From Polyangiaceae bacterium (lineage in GTDB: Bacteria > Myxococcota_A > Polyangia > Polyangiales > Polyangiaceae), in NCBI GenBank assembly GCA_022842465.1, contig JALHPN010000026.1:1-60343 (forward strand): a DNA stretch of 60,343 nucleotides. The letters run 5' to 3'. The position numbers and the translations under genes were made by a program. The notes beneath the pieces are model-generated. The model worked only from the letters and a program-made list of their open reading frames with translations. It was not told the DNA's origin and ran no database searches. Within the stretch, counting starts at the first letter, position 1. Each line of letters starts with the position of its first letter. This document shows positions 45,522 through 54,041 of the stretch, one piece after another.

Positions 45522-46781
45522 ATGACGGGTAGGGCGCAACGTCTGCGGCGCTGGGCGGCGTGGGTGGTGTGGGCCATCGCGGTCGCGGTCGCGTCGCTCA
45601 CCGGCGCGCCTCGGATCGCGTGGGCTGCAGGCGAGCCGACCGAAGCGGCCGAGAAGCAGGCGGGGCACGTCGTCGTGATCCCGCGCCTCGGGCCGCTCCT
45701 CCTCGTCGGAGACGACGCGAAGAGCGCGACGCACGACTACGTCGATCGCTTGGTCCGTCGCGCCGTCTTCGCGCCCGCCAACACGCGAACGCTCCGGGAG
45801 TGGAGCCGCGCGGTGGTGGACAAGGCGCCCGAGGCGCCGACGCTCGAGGCCTTGAGGGCGACCGGACGGCCCGTGGTCGGCATCCAGCTCAACGCGCTCG
45901 AAGACTTGAACGGGGACGCGAGCTGGATGGAGAAGCGCGCCTCGGTCGCCACGGCGGTCGTGCAGGCCGGCGGGGTCCCTCTCTTTCTGCCGCCGGCTCC
46001 GTCGAAGGCGCAGATCCGCGGGGCCGTGGCGGTCATCGATCACCTGATCCTGATGGGCGGCGCCGACGTGAGCCCCGCGCTCCAACCTGGCGTCACCCCT
46101 GATCCGCGCTTCTCGACCAACCTGAAGATCGACGCGCCCGAGCAAGACCTCATCAAACAGGCCCTCGACGCAGGCCTCGGCATCCACGCCATCTGCCGCG
46201 GCTCGCAGCTGCTGCAGGTCACGTTCGGCGGAAAGCTCATCCAGGACATCCCCACGAGCGGGCTGACCGACCTCCCCCACGGAGCGGGCCAGACCCAGGT
46301 CGAGGGCGACGACGCGGCCCTCCAGCACCCCATCCGCTTCACGAAGGACAGCGCCATCGGCCAGGCGCTCGGCCGGAAGAAGGAGGTCAGGGCGCTGCAC
46401 AACCATCATCAGGCCGTCCATCCGGACCACGTGGCGCCCGGCTTCGCCGTCGTCGCCACCGCCCGCGACGGGATCCCGGAAGCGATCGAAGGTTTCGACG
46501 GGCGCGTGATCGGCGTGCAAGTCCACCCCGAAGCGGCCAGCCGCGGCAGCGCGCTCCGGAAGGCCTTCTTCGGCGTCACCCTGATGGAGCGCGCGCGGCG
46601 CCACATGGCGACGCGCGGCCGACCGACCGTCCCCACGCTCGCCGTGGGAACGCCGAGGGCGCTCACCCACGCGATCCACGCCACCGTCGGGGCGGGGACG
46701 CAGAAGCCGACCCGAGCGATCTGGCGCGCGCCGGTCCCGCCAGTCCGGCCAGTGCCGGCGCCTCGACCCACCGTCCACTGA
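45522..46781 (+). CDS. Gamma-glutamyl-GABA hydrolase-like (C26) exported amidohydrolase
   Basis: 419 residues from ATG 45522 (GTG 45501 possible). Unlike most cytoplasmic PuuD-type enzymes it begins with a signal peptide (VVWAIAVAVASLTGAPRIAWAA). The class I glutamine amidotransferase core is complete: GGADVSP, nucleophile Cys225 in HAICRGSQLLQV, and His335/Glu337 in VQVHPEA. PuuD-like enzymes split gamma-glutamyl amides. An 80-residue N-terminal extension and a Pro-rich C-terminal tail (PTRAIWRAPVPPVRPVPAP) are unusual. A periplasmic role, perhaps on gamma-glutamyl peptides of the wall or poly-glutamate, is inferred. Confidence 0.85.
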   Translation: MTGRAQRLRRWAAWVVWAIAVAVASLTGAPRIAWAAGEPTEAAEKQAGHVVVIPRLGPLLLVGDDAKSATHDYVDRLVRRAVFAPANTRTLREWSRAVVDKAPEAPTLEALRATGRPVVGIQLNALEDLNGDASWMEKRASVATAVVQAGGVPLFLPPAPSKAQIRGAVAVIDHLILMGGADVSPALQPGVTPDPRFSTNLKIDAPEQDLIKQALDAGLGIHAICRGSQLLQVTFGGKLIQDIPTSGLTDLPHGAGQTQVEGDDAALQHPIRFTKDSAIGQALGRKKEVRALHNHHQAVHPDHVAPGFAVVATARDGIPEAIEGFDGRVIGVQVHPEAASRGSALRKAFFGVTLMERARRHMATRGRPTVPTLAVGTPRALTHAIHATVGAGTQKPTRAIWRAPVPPVRPVPAPRPTVH

Positions 46782-46789
46782 GGGCGTGG

Positions 46790-46850
46790 GGGGGCTCGAC
46801 GCGCTCGTCGTATCGTTGTCGAACGAGTAGAGCGAGAGCTTCGCCACGTC
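46790..46850 (-). pseudogene. Remnant of a secreted-repeat (PF03640-type) unit
   Basis: On the minus strand the frame reads IRDVAKLSLYSFDNDTTSAS, nearly identical to the SLYTFDNDTTSAST core of the intact lipoprotein at 11.3-12.1 kb, also at base level (GTTCGACAACGA is shared). After TTSAS the similarity ends and the frame runs into Pro-rich antisense of the C26 tail. About 20 codons of one unit remain, without signal peptide or second repeat. Confidence 0.6.
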
Positions 46851-46983
46851 CCTGATGCAAGGACCCATGCTCGCGTGAGCAGTCCTCTCCATTCGCTCGA
46901 TCCGATGGAGCGCGCGAGCCCCGTACGAGCACGGGTAGGCGTCCGATCGTCGGGCGTCACGGCAACCCGTCAGAGGGGGACAG

Positions 46984-47777
46984 ATGGATCCAAGGTCGAT
47001 GTCGAGCGTGGCGGCGCGCGTGGTGGTCGTCGCCGCCGTTCTGATGTGCCGTGCGCGGCAAGCGGGCGCCCAGGTCGCGCCGCCCGAGAGCCCGGCGACG
47101 GAGGCTCCGCCTCCCGCGAGGAAGGAATCTGCGTCCGAGACGCCACCCCCGGCGACGGCGGTGCCCGGCGTGGCCTTCAGGTTGCCGCGGACCTCGCGTA
47201 CGCCACGCCGATCGGACGCCTCGAAGGCGGCTCGTCCGCACGTGCCGACGGCACCCTTCGACCGAACGACCTCGCGCGCATCTTCGGGCCGCAGGGCATG
47301 CTCGGCTTCGAGGTCGGCGCGAAGGTGCAGGACCACATCTTCGTCGGCGGCTACCTCGCGGGGAGCTTCGGCGGTTCGGGCACGGACTTCTCGTCACTCT
47401 GCAACCAGAGCGACGTCTCGTGCCTCTCGAGCGTGTTCCGGCTCGGCTTCGCGTTCAAGTACCACATCCTCCCCGCGAGCTTCGTGAACCCCTGGCTCGG
47501 CGTGGGGCTGGGCTACGAGGGCGCATCGCTGAACTTGAAAGGGCCAGGCGGCGACGTCAGCGTCACGGCCAGTGGCGTCGAGATGCCGCTCAGCCTAGGT
47601 GCCGACATCCGCCTCTCGAAGCACCTCGGCATCGGCCCGAAGGTCGACTTCACGGTCGCGCAGTACCAGCGCGGCGAGATCCGCGGGAGCGCCGTCGCCA
47701 CGCAGCGTGGGGAGCTGGACGAGAAGGCCGTCCACTCGTGGCTCACCTTCGGCGCGCGGGCGGTGTTCTTCCCCTGA
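46984..47777 (+). pseudogene. Outer-membrane beta-barrel-like protein, frame broken
   Basis: ATG 46984 follows AGAGGGG and opens a signal peptide (SSVAARVVVVAAVLMCRARQ, AGAQ) plus a Pro/Ala linker to TAVPGV (about 47172). There the frame loses sense, while the frame two bases on takes up GLQVAADLAYATPIG and reads through to 47777 with barrel-type strands (GAKVQDHIFVGGYLAGSFGG, FRLGFAFKYHILP, SLGADIRLSKHLGIGPKVDF) and a final aromatic (ARAVFFP). One extra G at the GTGG near 47171 would join them. The total, 264 residues, is an OmpA/OmpW-size barrel. Real deletion or sequencing error. Confidence 0.65.
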
Positions 47778-47985
47778 CGACCTTCGTCGCGGCGTAGCTC
47801 GCGCGGACCTCGGTCCGGACGATCGCCGCCGCGTCGTGCCGCCCGAGGTTCCCCATCGCGATCGAAGCTTCTCGAACGCCGGGAGCTCCGCGAACGTCAG
47901 CGTCCCGCTCGCGGCCGGCACGACGTTCACCTTCGCGCATCCGCGAGGCCGCTGCGGGCCGCGGGTCCCGCCGGTCGAGGGCGCG
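47778..47985. other. Intergenic region with possible decayed coding pieces
   Basis: On the minus strand KVNVVPAASGTLTFAELPAF (about 47937-47880) and, in another frame, MGNLGRHDAAAIVRTEVRAS (about 47860-47800) look coding-like but cannot be assembled into one frame. They may be a relic of a gene following the Rpn-like gene. Confidence 0.25.
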
Positions 47986-48978
47986 TCACCCCTCAGGAGG
48001 GGTGGCGTCCGTGAAGACCTCGTCTTCGTGGGTCGCCGTAGCCGCGGCGCGGACCCAGCACTCGAGGAGCTGGGGGGCCGAGGTCGCCTCGACGCGGGCA
48101 CGCGCGCGGTCAGACGGCCCGAGCTTCCGCTCCTCGAGGATCGCAAGGAGGAGATTCCGCGCCGCGTCGACGCGCCCCTCCTCGCGGCCCTCGCTACGGC
48201 CGTGCGCGACGCACTCCTTGGCGAAGTCGCTCTTGTACTCGTAGTTGGTGAGCGGCATGAGGCCCTCCAGGGCGACGCGTGCGATGTCCGGGAATGAGCT
48301 GAGGACGAGGTCAAGGTAGCTCTGGGCGATGGGATCGTCGAGCCGAGCCAGAGCGTGGACCACCGCCTCCACGACCGGCTCGGCCCCAGGTTCGTCGCCG
48401 TGCACGAGGGCGCCGAGGACGGCGAGCTCGGGCATGCGCACCGCGTCGTCGAACGAGGTGATCCGCGGGATCTCGTCGGGGCCCAAGACGACCGGGCGGA
48501 ACGGTCCTGCGCCGAACGTCGCGATGGGGCGACGAGCCCACGTCGCGACGGCCTCGTCGGGCGCGAGGACGACCAGCGACGTCGCGCAGCGCACGCGCGC
48601 ATGGAGGGACGCGACGTAGAGCGGCCAGCTGAACGCCTTCTCGGGATCGACGGCGAGCTGCACCTCGACGACGAAGGCGTGGGTGACGGCACCATGCTGC
48701 TCGATCGTCACGACGGCATCGGCCCGTCGCTCGAGGGGCACGGCCTGCGTGAACTCCGCGTTCGCGAGCGCGACGCGTGCATCCGCGGGCAGGTCCATCC
48801 TGAGAAGCGTCATCAGCAGCTCGGGCCGCTCTCCGAGGAGCAGGAGCGGCGCTTCATGTCGGAGCGACGTCGCCACGGGCCCCGACGTCGAGCAGCGCTC
48901 GTGCCATGAGCGCGGTCGTGGGATGTCGAGAAGATGCGTGCGCGAGACACTGGCCTGGGCCGGCCGCGTCGTGGCCAT
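47986..48978 (-). CDS. Rpn-like PD-(D/E)XK nuclease-family protein, paralogue 1
   Basis: 330 residues from ATG 48978; a GTG at 48873 (VATSLRHEAPLLLL) is a shorter alternative. The catalytic strand pair of the PD-(D/E)XK fold is visible: RRADAVVTIEQHG (Asp) and AFVVEVQLAVDP (E-x-Q). The C-terminal helices (SDFAKECVAHGRSEGREEGR, VDAARNLLLAILEERKLG) are the usual EGxxEGR tail of Rpn (recombination-promoting nuclease)/YhgA-like proteins. About 85% identical by eye to the copy at 58.4-59.4 kb. Its DNA target and role are unknown; E. coli relatives promote RecA-independent recombination. Confidence 0.78.
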   Translation of the reverse strand: MATTRPAQASVSRTHLLDIPRPRSWHERCSTSGPVATSLRHEAPLLLLGERPELLMTLLRMDLPADARVALANAEFTQAVPLERRADAVVTIEQHGAVTHAFVVEVQLAVDPEKAFSWPLYVASLHARVRCATSLVVLAPDEAVATWARRPIATFGAGPFRPVVLGPDEIPRITSFDDAVRMPELAVLGALVHGDEPGAEPVVEAVVHALARLDDPIAQSYLDLVLSSFPDIARVALEGLMPLTNYEYKSDFAKECVAHGRSEGREEGRVDAARNLLLAILEERKLGPSDRARARVEATSAPQLLECWVRAAATATHEDEVFTDATPPEG

Positions 48979-48985
48979 GGGCCAG
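48950..48985. repeat. GGCC-rich imperfect inverted repeat before Rpn paralogue 1
   Basis: CTGGCC (48950-48955) pairs with GGCCAG (48980-48985), and inner GGCC blocks pair as well. Includes TGGCCTGGGCC at 48951-48961, the element also found upstream of Uma2 and of paralogue 2. It overlaps the ATG at 48978, which favours the shorter start. Confidence 0.4.
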
Positions 48986-49034
48986 GGAAGGGAGGGCCGG
49001 GGCGCGTCTCGCCCGACCCCCGTGCCAGCGGGGC

Positions 49035-51398
49035 TCAGCCCACCGCGTCGCCCCACGTCGGGTGCGCCGGGTCCATGAAGGCGATGGGGGCGGCGAGGCA
49101 CGTGGGCGGGATGCCGAACGCGTCGACGAGCGCGACGGCCTCCGCGGACAGCTCGCGGATCAACGCCTCGCTCTCCTCGCGGAGCGCGCTGCCCTTCTCC
49201 GGCTCGAGGTAGCGCTCCGCGAAGAAGAACCCCGCGTCGGCGCGGAGGACGGTGATGGCGTGGAGAGCGCCGAGCCGATCGAGCACGCCTCGGAGCGCGG
49301 GGTCCTCGATCTCTCGGACGGCCTCGTCGAAGAGCTCGAGGGCGTAGCGTTCGGCGTGCGCATGCGCGAGGGCGAGGAGGTGCTCTTGCACGTCGAGGAG
49401 CGCGTCGTCTCCGGCCCCCTTTCGGCCGAGACGCTTCCGGACCCGCTGCGCGGCGGTCCCGAGGATGTGCTCCTCGCGGAAGCGGAGCGCGGCGAGGTGG
49501 AACGCCCGATCGCGCAGGTGCTCGGGCGCGGTCCGCCTTCTGGCGACGAAGTTCTTCTCGGTGACGGCGACCCTCGCTCTCCCGGCGAGGTGCCGCGCGA
49601 CGCCGCCCATGCCGGTGCCTTCGAAGCGCCGCTTGTAGCCGGAGAGGAGGCTCTTCGCGACGAGCTGGAGGAGGATGGTGTTGTCGCCCTCGAAGGTCGT
49701 GAAGATCTCGAGGTCGGCAGAGAGATCGGGGATGCGGTTGACCGAGAGATAGCCCTGTCCTCCGCAGGCCTCGCGGCACGCGCGCGCCGTGTCGACGGCG
49801 TGCGCGGTGAGGAGCGCCTTCAGCGCCGCCGCTTGCGCCTCGAGCTCGCGCGTGTCCGACGGCGTGCCGTCCGCGGTCGCGAAGGGACGCTGCGCCTTTG
49901 CGAAGCGCGCGCGGAGCCCGGCGGCCGCGAAGTGGTGCACGTACGTCGTGGCGAGACGGGGCAAGAGACGCCTTCCGTGCACGGGGTACGAGAGGAGCGG
50001 GCGACCGATCGCGTCCGCGGCGCCGAACGGCCGTCGCGCCGTCGCGTACCGGATCGCGATCGCGAGGGCGACCTTCGCGGCCGAGACCGCCGCCGACGCG
50101 ACGGAGACGCGACCGCCGACCAGCGTGCCGAGCATCGTGAAGAAGCGGCGATGGGGGTTTCCGATCGGGCTCGTGTAGGCGCCGGAGGCATCCATGCGCG
50201 CGAAGCGGCCGAGGAGCGCGTCCTCGGGCACGCGCACGTGGTCGAACCAGAGGCGCCCGTTGTCGACGCCGTTGAGGCCCATCTTGTGCCCCGAGTCGCC
50301 GGCGCGGACGCCTTCGCGGAGGTTTCCCGCCTCGTCGCGGATCGGGACGACGAACGCGTGGACGCCGTGCCGCTCGCCGCCGGCGTCGAGCTGCGCGAAG
50401 ACCGTGGCCGTGCGCGCGTGCTGGGCGGCGCCGCCGATCCAGTCCTTGCGCGCGGCCTCGCGGGGCGTGTGGAGCTCGAAGGTCCGAGTCTTTTCGTCCC
50501 ACGTCGCCACCGTCTCGAGGTTCGCGACGTCGGAGCCGTGGCCGACCTCGCTCATCGCGAAGCAGCCCGGCGTCTCGAGGCTCGCCGCGCGGGGGAGGAG
50601 GGCGCGACGCTGCGCTTCGGTGCCGAGGAAATAGATGCTCCCGCCGAAGAGCCCGAACTGGACGCCGAAGCGCACGAGCGTGGAGAGATCTCCCATCGCG
50701 AGCGTCTCGAACGCGACGATGAAGGAGGCGAGGTCGGGCTCCTCCGACGTGACGCCGGGGAAGGCGCGCGCGCCGACGCCGCGATCGGCGAGCTCGCGGA
50801 GCCACCCGGCCACCTTCGCGCGGTACTCGGGCGTCGGCAGGCCGTAGGCGCGCTTGTCGGGATCGGCGAGGAAGGCGCGGACCTCGGTGCGGACCTCGGC
50901 GTGCTCGCCGTCGAGCACGCGGGAGAGGGCGTCGATGTCGAAGGTCGCCGCGGGAGCCGGAACGCCTCGCGGGGGCGAGGCGTCGCCCCTCGCCCGCGCG
51001 AGGGCCGCGCCCGACGCGCCGAGGCGCGCTTCGAGCTCTTCGAGCGCCTTCTCGAGCTCGGCGGCGCCTTCGCCGTCGCTCGCTTCGGCGAGCGACGCGC
51101 CGAGCGCTTCGAGCTCGCGGCGCCTCTCGGGGGCGAGCGTCTTGGCGACGCGCTCGATCGTGGCGAGGAGGGTGCGGAGCTCGGCGGCCGTCGGTGGCGC
51201 GTCGGGATCGAGCCACGCGGCGAGCGCGATGCGCGCGGCGGGGCGGAGCCACGGCATCGCCTCGACGTGTGCGCAGATCGCGCGGAGCTCGTCCGGCTCG
51301 AGGTCCCCGTCCGACCACGCGACCCAGAGGAGCGGGAGGAACGGCCGGAGCTGCGGATCCTCGAGGAGCGCGCTGCGCGGCGACGAGTGGGGCGGCAT
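49035..51398 (-). CDS. Acyl-CoA oxidase/dehydrogenase-like enzyme with N-terminal TerB-like domain
   Basis: 787 residues, far longer than the 380-residue acyl-CoA dehydrogenases. Residues 1-75 (FLPLLWVAWSDGDLEPDELR, AICAHVEAMP) look like a TerB/tellurite-resistance-type helical domain. The oxidase part shows FAMSEVGHGSDVANLETVAT, KDWIGGAAQHARTATVFAQL, HKMGLNGVDNGRLWFDHVRV, YATARRPFG, CREACGGQGYLSVNRI and the catalytic TTFEGDNTILLQL, the wording of peroxisomal-type acyl-CoA oxidases. FAD-dependent desaturation of acyl-CoA with transfer to oxygen or electron carrier is expected. A palindrome CCAGGCCTGG lies 41 bases upstream of the ATG. Confidence 0.9.
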   Translation of the reverse strand: MPPHSSPRSALLEDPQLRPFLPLLWVAWSDGDLEPDELRAICAHVEAMPWLRPAARIALAAWLDPDAPPTAAELRTLLATIERVAKTLAPERRRELEALGASLAEASDGEGAAELEKALEELEARLGASGAALARARGDASPPRGVPAPAATFDIDALSRVLDGEHAEVRTEVRAFLADPDKRAYGLPTPEYRAKVAGWLRELADRGVGARAFPGVTSEEPDLASFIVAFETLAMGDLSTLVRFGVQFGLFGGSIYFLGTEAQRRALLPRAASLETPGCFAMSEVGHGSDVANLETVATWDEKTRTFELHTPREAARKDWIGGAAQHARTATVFAQLDAGGERHGVHAFVVPIRDEAGNLREGVRAGDSGHKMGLNGVDNGRLWFDHVRVPEDALLGRFARMDASGAYTSPIGNPHRRFFTMLGTLVGGRVSVASAAVSAAKVALAIAIRYATARRPFGAADAIGRPLLSYPVHGRRLLPRLATTYVHHFAAAGLRARFAKAQRPFATADGTPSDTRELEAQAAALKALLTAHAVDTARACREACGGQGYLSVNRIPDLSADLEIFTTFEGDNTILLQLVAKSLLSGYKRRFEGTGMGGVARHLAGRARVAVTEKNFVARRRTAPEHLRDRAFHLAALRFREEHILGTAAQRVRKRLGRKGAGDDALLDVQEHLLALAHAHAERYALELFDEAVREIEDPALRGVLDRLGALHAITVLRADAGFFFAERYLEPEKGSALREESEALIRELSAEAVALVDAFGIPPTCLAAPIAFMDPAHPTWGDAVG

Positions 51399-51580
51399 CC
51401 TCTCCGCGTAGCGGAGCGCGGATCCTCGCGCAACCGACCCAGGCCTGGCTCGGATCGTGTGCCGCGCTTGGTGCGCACGCGGGGGCGCGGATCGCGCACG
51501 GCGGCGCGCGATGGGCGCGGCGGACCGCCCACAAGGCCGCGGACGCGCGTCCGGCGCGCCGCGTGCACCGCAGGGGCGCG

Positions 51581-52687
51581 ATGCGCACGAGACGGGGAGC
51601 CACGCTCGTCGAGTACCTCGTTCTCGTGGGGTGCGTGCTCACGCTCGCCGTGATGGCGGCGTCCGTCTACGCGCGGGAGATCGCGTCGCAGTTCGCCGAG
51701 GAGGGGCGCTGCCTCACCTCCGGCGCGTGCGACTCGGGTGGCGGGGACGGCGCAGCGGCCGGCGGGATCGCGCCCGGCGTGACGCCGGAGCAGGTCGGGG
51801 CGGCGCTCACCCCCGGGCCGCCGACGCCTCCGGTCGCGCCGGCTCCGGCGCCCGAGGGATTCTTCTCGCGCGTGGGCTCGGGGCTCGTGGCCGGCGGCGG
51901 CGCGGTATGGAGCTTCGGCAAGGGCGTCGTCGTCGACGGCGCGTGGGGGACGGTCGCGGGCACCGCGCAGCTCGGCTACGCGCTCGTCACGTCGCCGGTC
52001 GAGACGACGACCGGCATCGCCTCCGGCATCGGCAACGCCGTCATGAACCCGCGCCAGACGCTCGGGAACATGCGCGACGGGTTCGTGCAGGCGTGGAACG
52101 AAGACCCCGCGCGCGCGCTCGGCAGCGGCGCGTTCCAGATCGCGACCGCGCTCGTCCCGGCGTCCAAGGCGGGAGCTGTCGCCCGCGTTGCCCGCGGAGC
52201 CGACCACGCCGTCCCGCCCGTCCTCCCACGCCCGCGCGGCGAGCTCCTCGGCGAAGGCGCCTTCTCCCGCGTCTTCGCGGACGGCGACCACGTCATCAAG
52301 GAGCTCAAGGACCAGATCCAGAACGACGGACGCACCGTCGTCCTCGACGCCGCGGGCCGTCGCCGGCTCGCCGACATCACCGCGGAGTGGACGAACCGCG
52401 CCGCCGACGAGCTCGGCACCGTCGTCCCGCGCCTCGAGAACCTCGGTGACGGCGTCCTCCGCCAGCCACGCGTCTCCGGCCACACCATCGACGAGCTCCC
52501 CTGGCACGTCCGCATCGACGCCGCCGAGCGCATGCAGGACATGATGAACGGCCTCGAGCACCGCATCGGCACGACGACGCCCGACGGCTTCCACGTCATG
52601 GTGGACCGAAACCCCGCGAACTTCCGCTTCGACGAGCACGGCAACGTGACGTCTTGGTTCGACCCCATCGCCGTCTGGCCGCCTTGA
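51581..52687 (+). CDS. Flp-pilin-type leader fused to a pre-toxin linker and a kinase-like domain
   Basis: 368 residues; AGGGG precedes the ATG. The start MRTRRGATLVEYLVLVGCVL is a class III (type IV pilin/Flp) signal: prepilin cut after Gly6, Glu11 at +5, then a hydrophobic helix. Residues 50-100 are a Pro/Gly linker. Residues 100-200 (GAWGTVAGTAQLGYALVTSP, VETTTGIASGIGNAVMNPRQ) have the hydrophobic Gly/Ala composition of pre-toxin regions in polymorphic toxins. The last 150 residues resemble a protein kinase fold: GELLGEGAFSRVF Gly-loop, Lys240 in HVIKEL, D342-x4-N347 in VDRNPANFRF and Asp361 in WFDPIAV, spaced as catalytic loop and DFG Asp. Target unknown. Confidence 0.72.
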   Translation: MRTRRGATLVEYLVLVGCVLTLAVMAASVYAREIASQFAEEGRCLTSGACDSGGGDGAAAGGIAPGVTPEQVGAALTPGPPTPPVAPAPAPEGFFSRVGSGLVAGGGAVWSFGKGVVVDGAWGTVAGTAQLGYALVTSPVETTTGIASGIGNAVMNPRQTLGNMRDGFVQAWNEDPARALGSGAFQIATALVPASKAGAVARVARGADHAVPPVLPRPRGELLGEGAFSRVFADGDHVIKELKDQIQNDGRTVVLDAAGRRRLADITAEWTNRAADELGTVVPRLENLGDGVLRQPRVSGHTIDELPWHVRIDAAERMQDMMNGLEHRIGTTTPDGFHVMVDRNPANFRFDEHGNVTSWFDPIAVWPP

Positions 52688-52725
52688 CCGTCGCGTCGCG
52701 TCGCGGTCGTGCTCTACTCCTCGGC

Positions 52726-53946
52726 GTGAGGACGAAGCACGCCGCTCTCGCGTCGCTCCTGACCATGGCGGCGTGCTCGAAGCCGGGGGCGGACGCGCCG
52801 CCTCCGCTCGCGTCCGGGCCGGTGCCCGAGGCGGGCGCACCGAGCGCGTCGAGCGCGTCGAGCGCGTCGAGCGCGCTGCAGGGCGTCGTCGCGGGGAAGG
52901 CGGACGTGATCGCGAGCGAGCGCGCGCGCATCGTCCTCTTCCGCGAGGCGGGGCGCGCGCGGGCGATCGTCGCGCGGAGCGCGGCGGATGGCGGCGTGGC
53001 CGTCGCGTTCGACGTCGCGCCCGGCGCGAAGCGCGAGCCGGTGTTCCCCGCCGGCGGGCTCACCCTCGACGCGGGGGCGGACGCGGAGATCGTGCCGCTC
53101 CTCGTCCGTCCGGATCGCGCGTGGTTCTCCGTCGTCGAGCACGCGAAGGACGCCCCGAAGCGTCTCCGCGTGCGCCTCGTCGAGCGCGACGGTCGTGGCG
53201 CGGCGAAGGTCGTCGAGGAGCACGAGGTGTCGGAAGGCGAAGAGCGCCGGCCGTCTCTCTACGATCGCGCGGGCAAGGTCGCCGTCGTCGCGCTCGGCGA
53301 CTCGGTCTACGGCTTCACGCGCCAGGCGCTCGTGCTCGCCGGGCCCGGCGCGGAGCGCGCGAAGTTCGAAGAGCGGCCGGACACGGACTGCCCCGCGAAC
53401 AAGCGCTGCTTCCTCATCCCGCCGATCTACGATCTCTCGAAGCTCGTCGGCGTCGCGCCGAACGGCAGCTTCGTCACCCTGGACAGGGGGATCGTGCTGC
53501 GCGTCGATCGACCGGGGGTGACCACCGCGTACGGCCACGAGTCCTACGCCGCGGGCGGCGTCGTCGCCGACGGGTACGTGACGCTCCTCCACGGCGCGTC
53601 GGAGCCGCCCGAGGTGACGCGCTGGTCGCCGCCCGCGCCGCCCCCGAAGGCGCCTTCGCTCCCGCAGGGCAAGGGCGCCTCCTCCGAGGTTCCGCTCGGC
53701 ACGCCGACGGCGCTCGGCCGCGGCCCGTTCACGTCGATCGCCGAGGACGGCGCCGGCGACGCGTACGCCCTCCGCAAGGACGGCGGCCTCGTGAAGCTCA
53801 CCGGCGCGTCGGCCGGACCCCTCTACGAGCCTGCCGACGGGTGCCGCGCGGTGGACGTCGTCGCGACGGGCGAGCACGCGGTCGCGTGGGTCGTCCGCTG
53901 CGAGCCTGCCGGCGGTGCGGTCCGGCACGTCCTCCTCCGTCCGTGA
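52726..53946 (+). CDS. Hypothetical lipoprotein, propeller-like
   Basis: 406 residues from GTG 52726. Lipobox ALASLLTMAAC (Cys17), then a Ser/Ala linker encoded by an in-frame 9-base tandem repeat. The mature part alternates strands (FREAGRARAIVARSA, PDRAWFSVVEHAKD, GKVAVVALGDSVYGFTRQ, FTSIAEDGAGDAYALRKDGG) like blades of a beta-propeller. It begins 38 bases after the pilin-kinase gene and is probably in its operon, so an immunity or chaperone-like role is thinkable but unsupported by motif. Confidence 0.68.
   Translation: MRTKHAALASLLTMAACSKPGADAPPPLASGPVPEAGAPSASSASSASSALQGVVAGKADVIASERARIVLFREAGRARAIVARSAADGGVAVAFDVAPGAKREPVFPAGGLTLDAGADAEIVPLLVRPDRAWFSVVEHAKDAPKRLRVRLVERDGRGAAKVVEEHEVSEGEERRPSLYDRAGKVAVVALGDSVYGFTRQALVLAGPGAERAKFEERPDTDCPANKRCFLIPPIYDLSKLVGVAPNGSFVTLDRGIVLRVDRPGVTTAYGHESYAAGGVVADGYVTLLHGASEPPEVTRWSPPAPPPKAPSLPQGKGASSEVPLGTPTALGRGPFTSIAEDGAGDAYALRKDGGLVKLTGASAGPLYEPADGCRAVDVVATGEHAVAWVVRCEPAGGAVRHVLLRP
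52843..52875 (+). repeat. 9-base tandem repeat inside a lipoprotein linker
   Basis: AGCGCGTCG is repeated 3.7 times and encodes SASSASSASS in the linker behind the lipobox. The unit is a multiple of three, so copy changes alter linker length but not frame. Confidence 0.8.
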
Positions 53947-54041
53947 GCTCCGATGTCGACCATGAACGACCCTCGCGCCGTCTCGTCGGTCGCCGGGGAG
54001 TCGGAGCGAGCGCCACGTGATGCGCAGGCGGCGCAGCTCCG

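Noticed and set aside
51439..51448. CCAGGCCTGG before the acyl-CoA oxidase-like gene as a fourth copy of the nuclease-linked element
   Set aside because: The arms are arranged differently (AGGCCT centre) and the core TGGCCTKGGCC is not present.
48906..51653. 915-codon plus-strand frame over the acyl-CoA oxidase-like gene
   Set aside because: Charged, repetitive composition; the opposite strand has clear enzyme motifs.
52843..52875. Short tandem repeat as a phase-variation switch
   Set aside because: The unit is 9 bases, so changes in copy number keep the frame.
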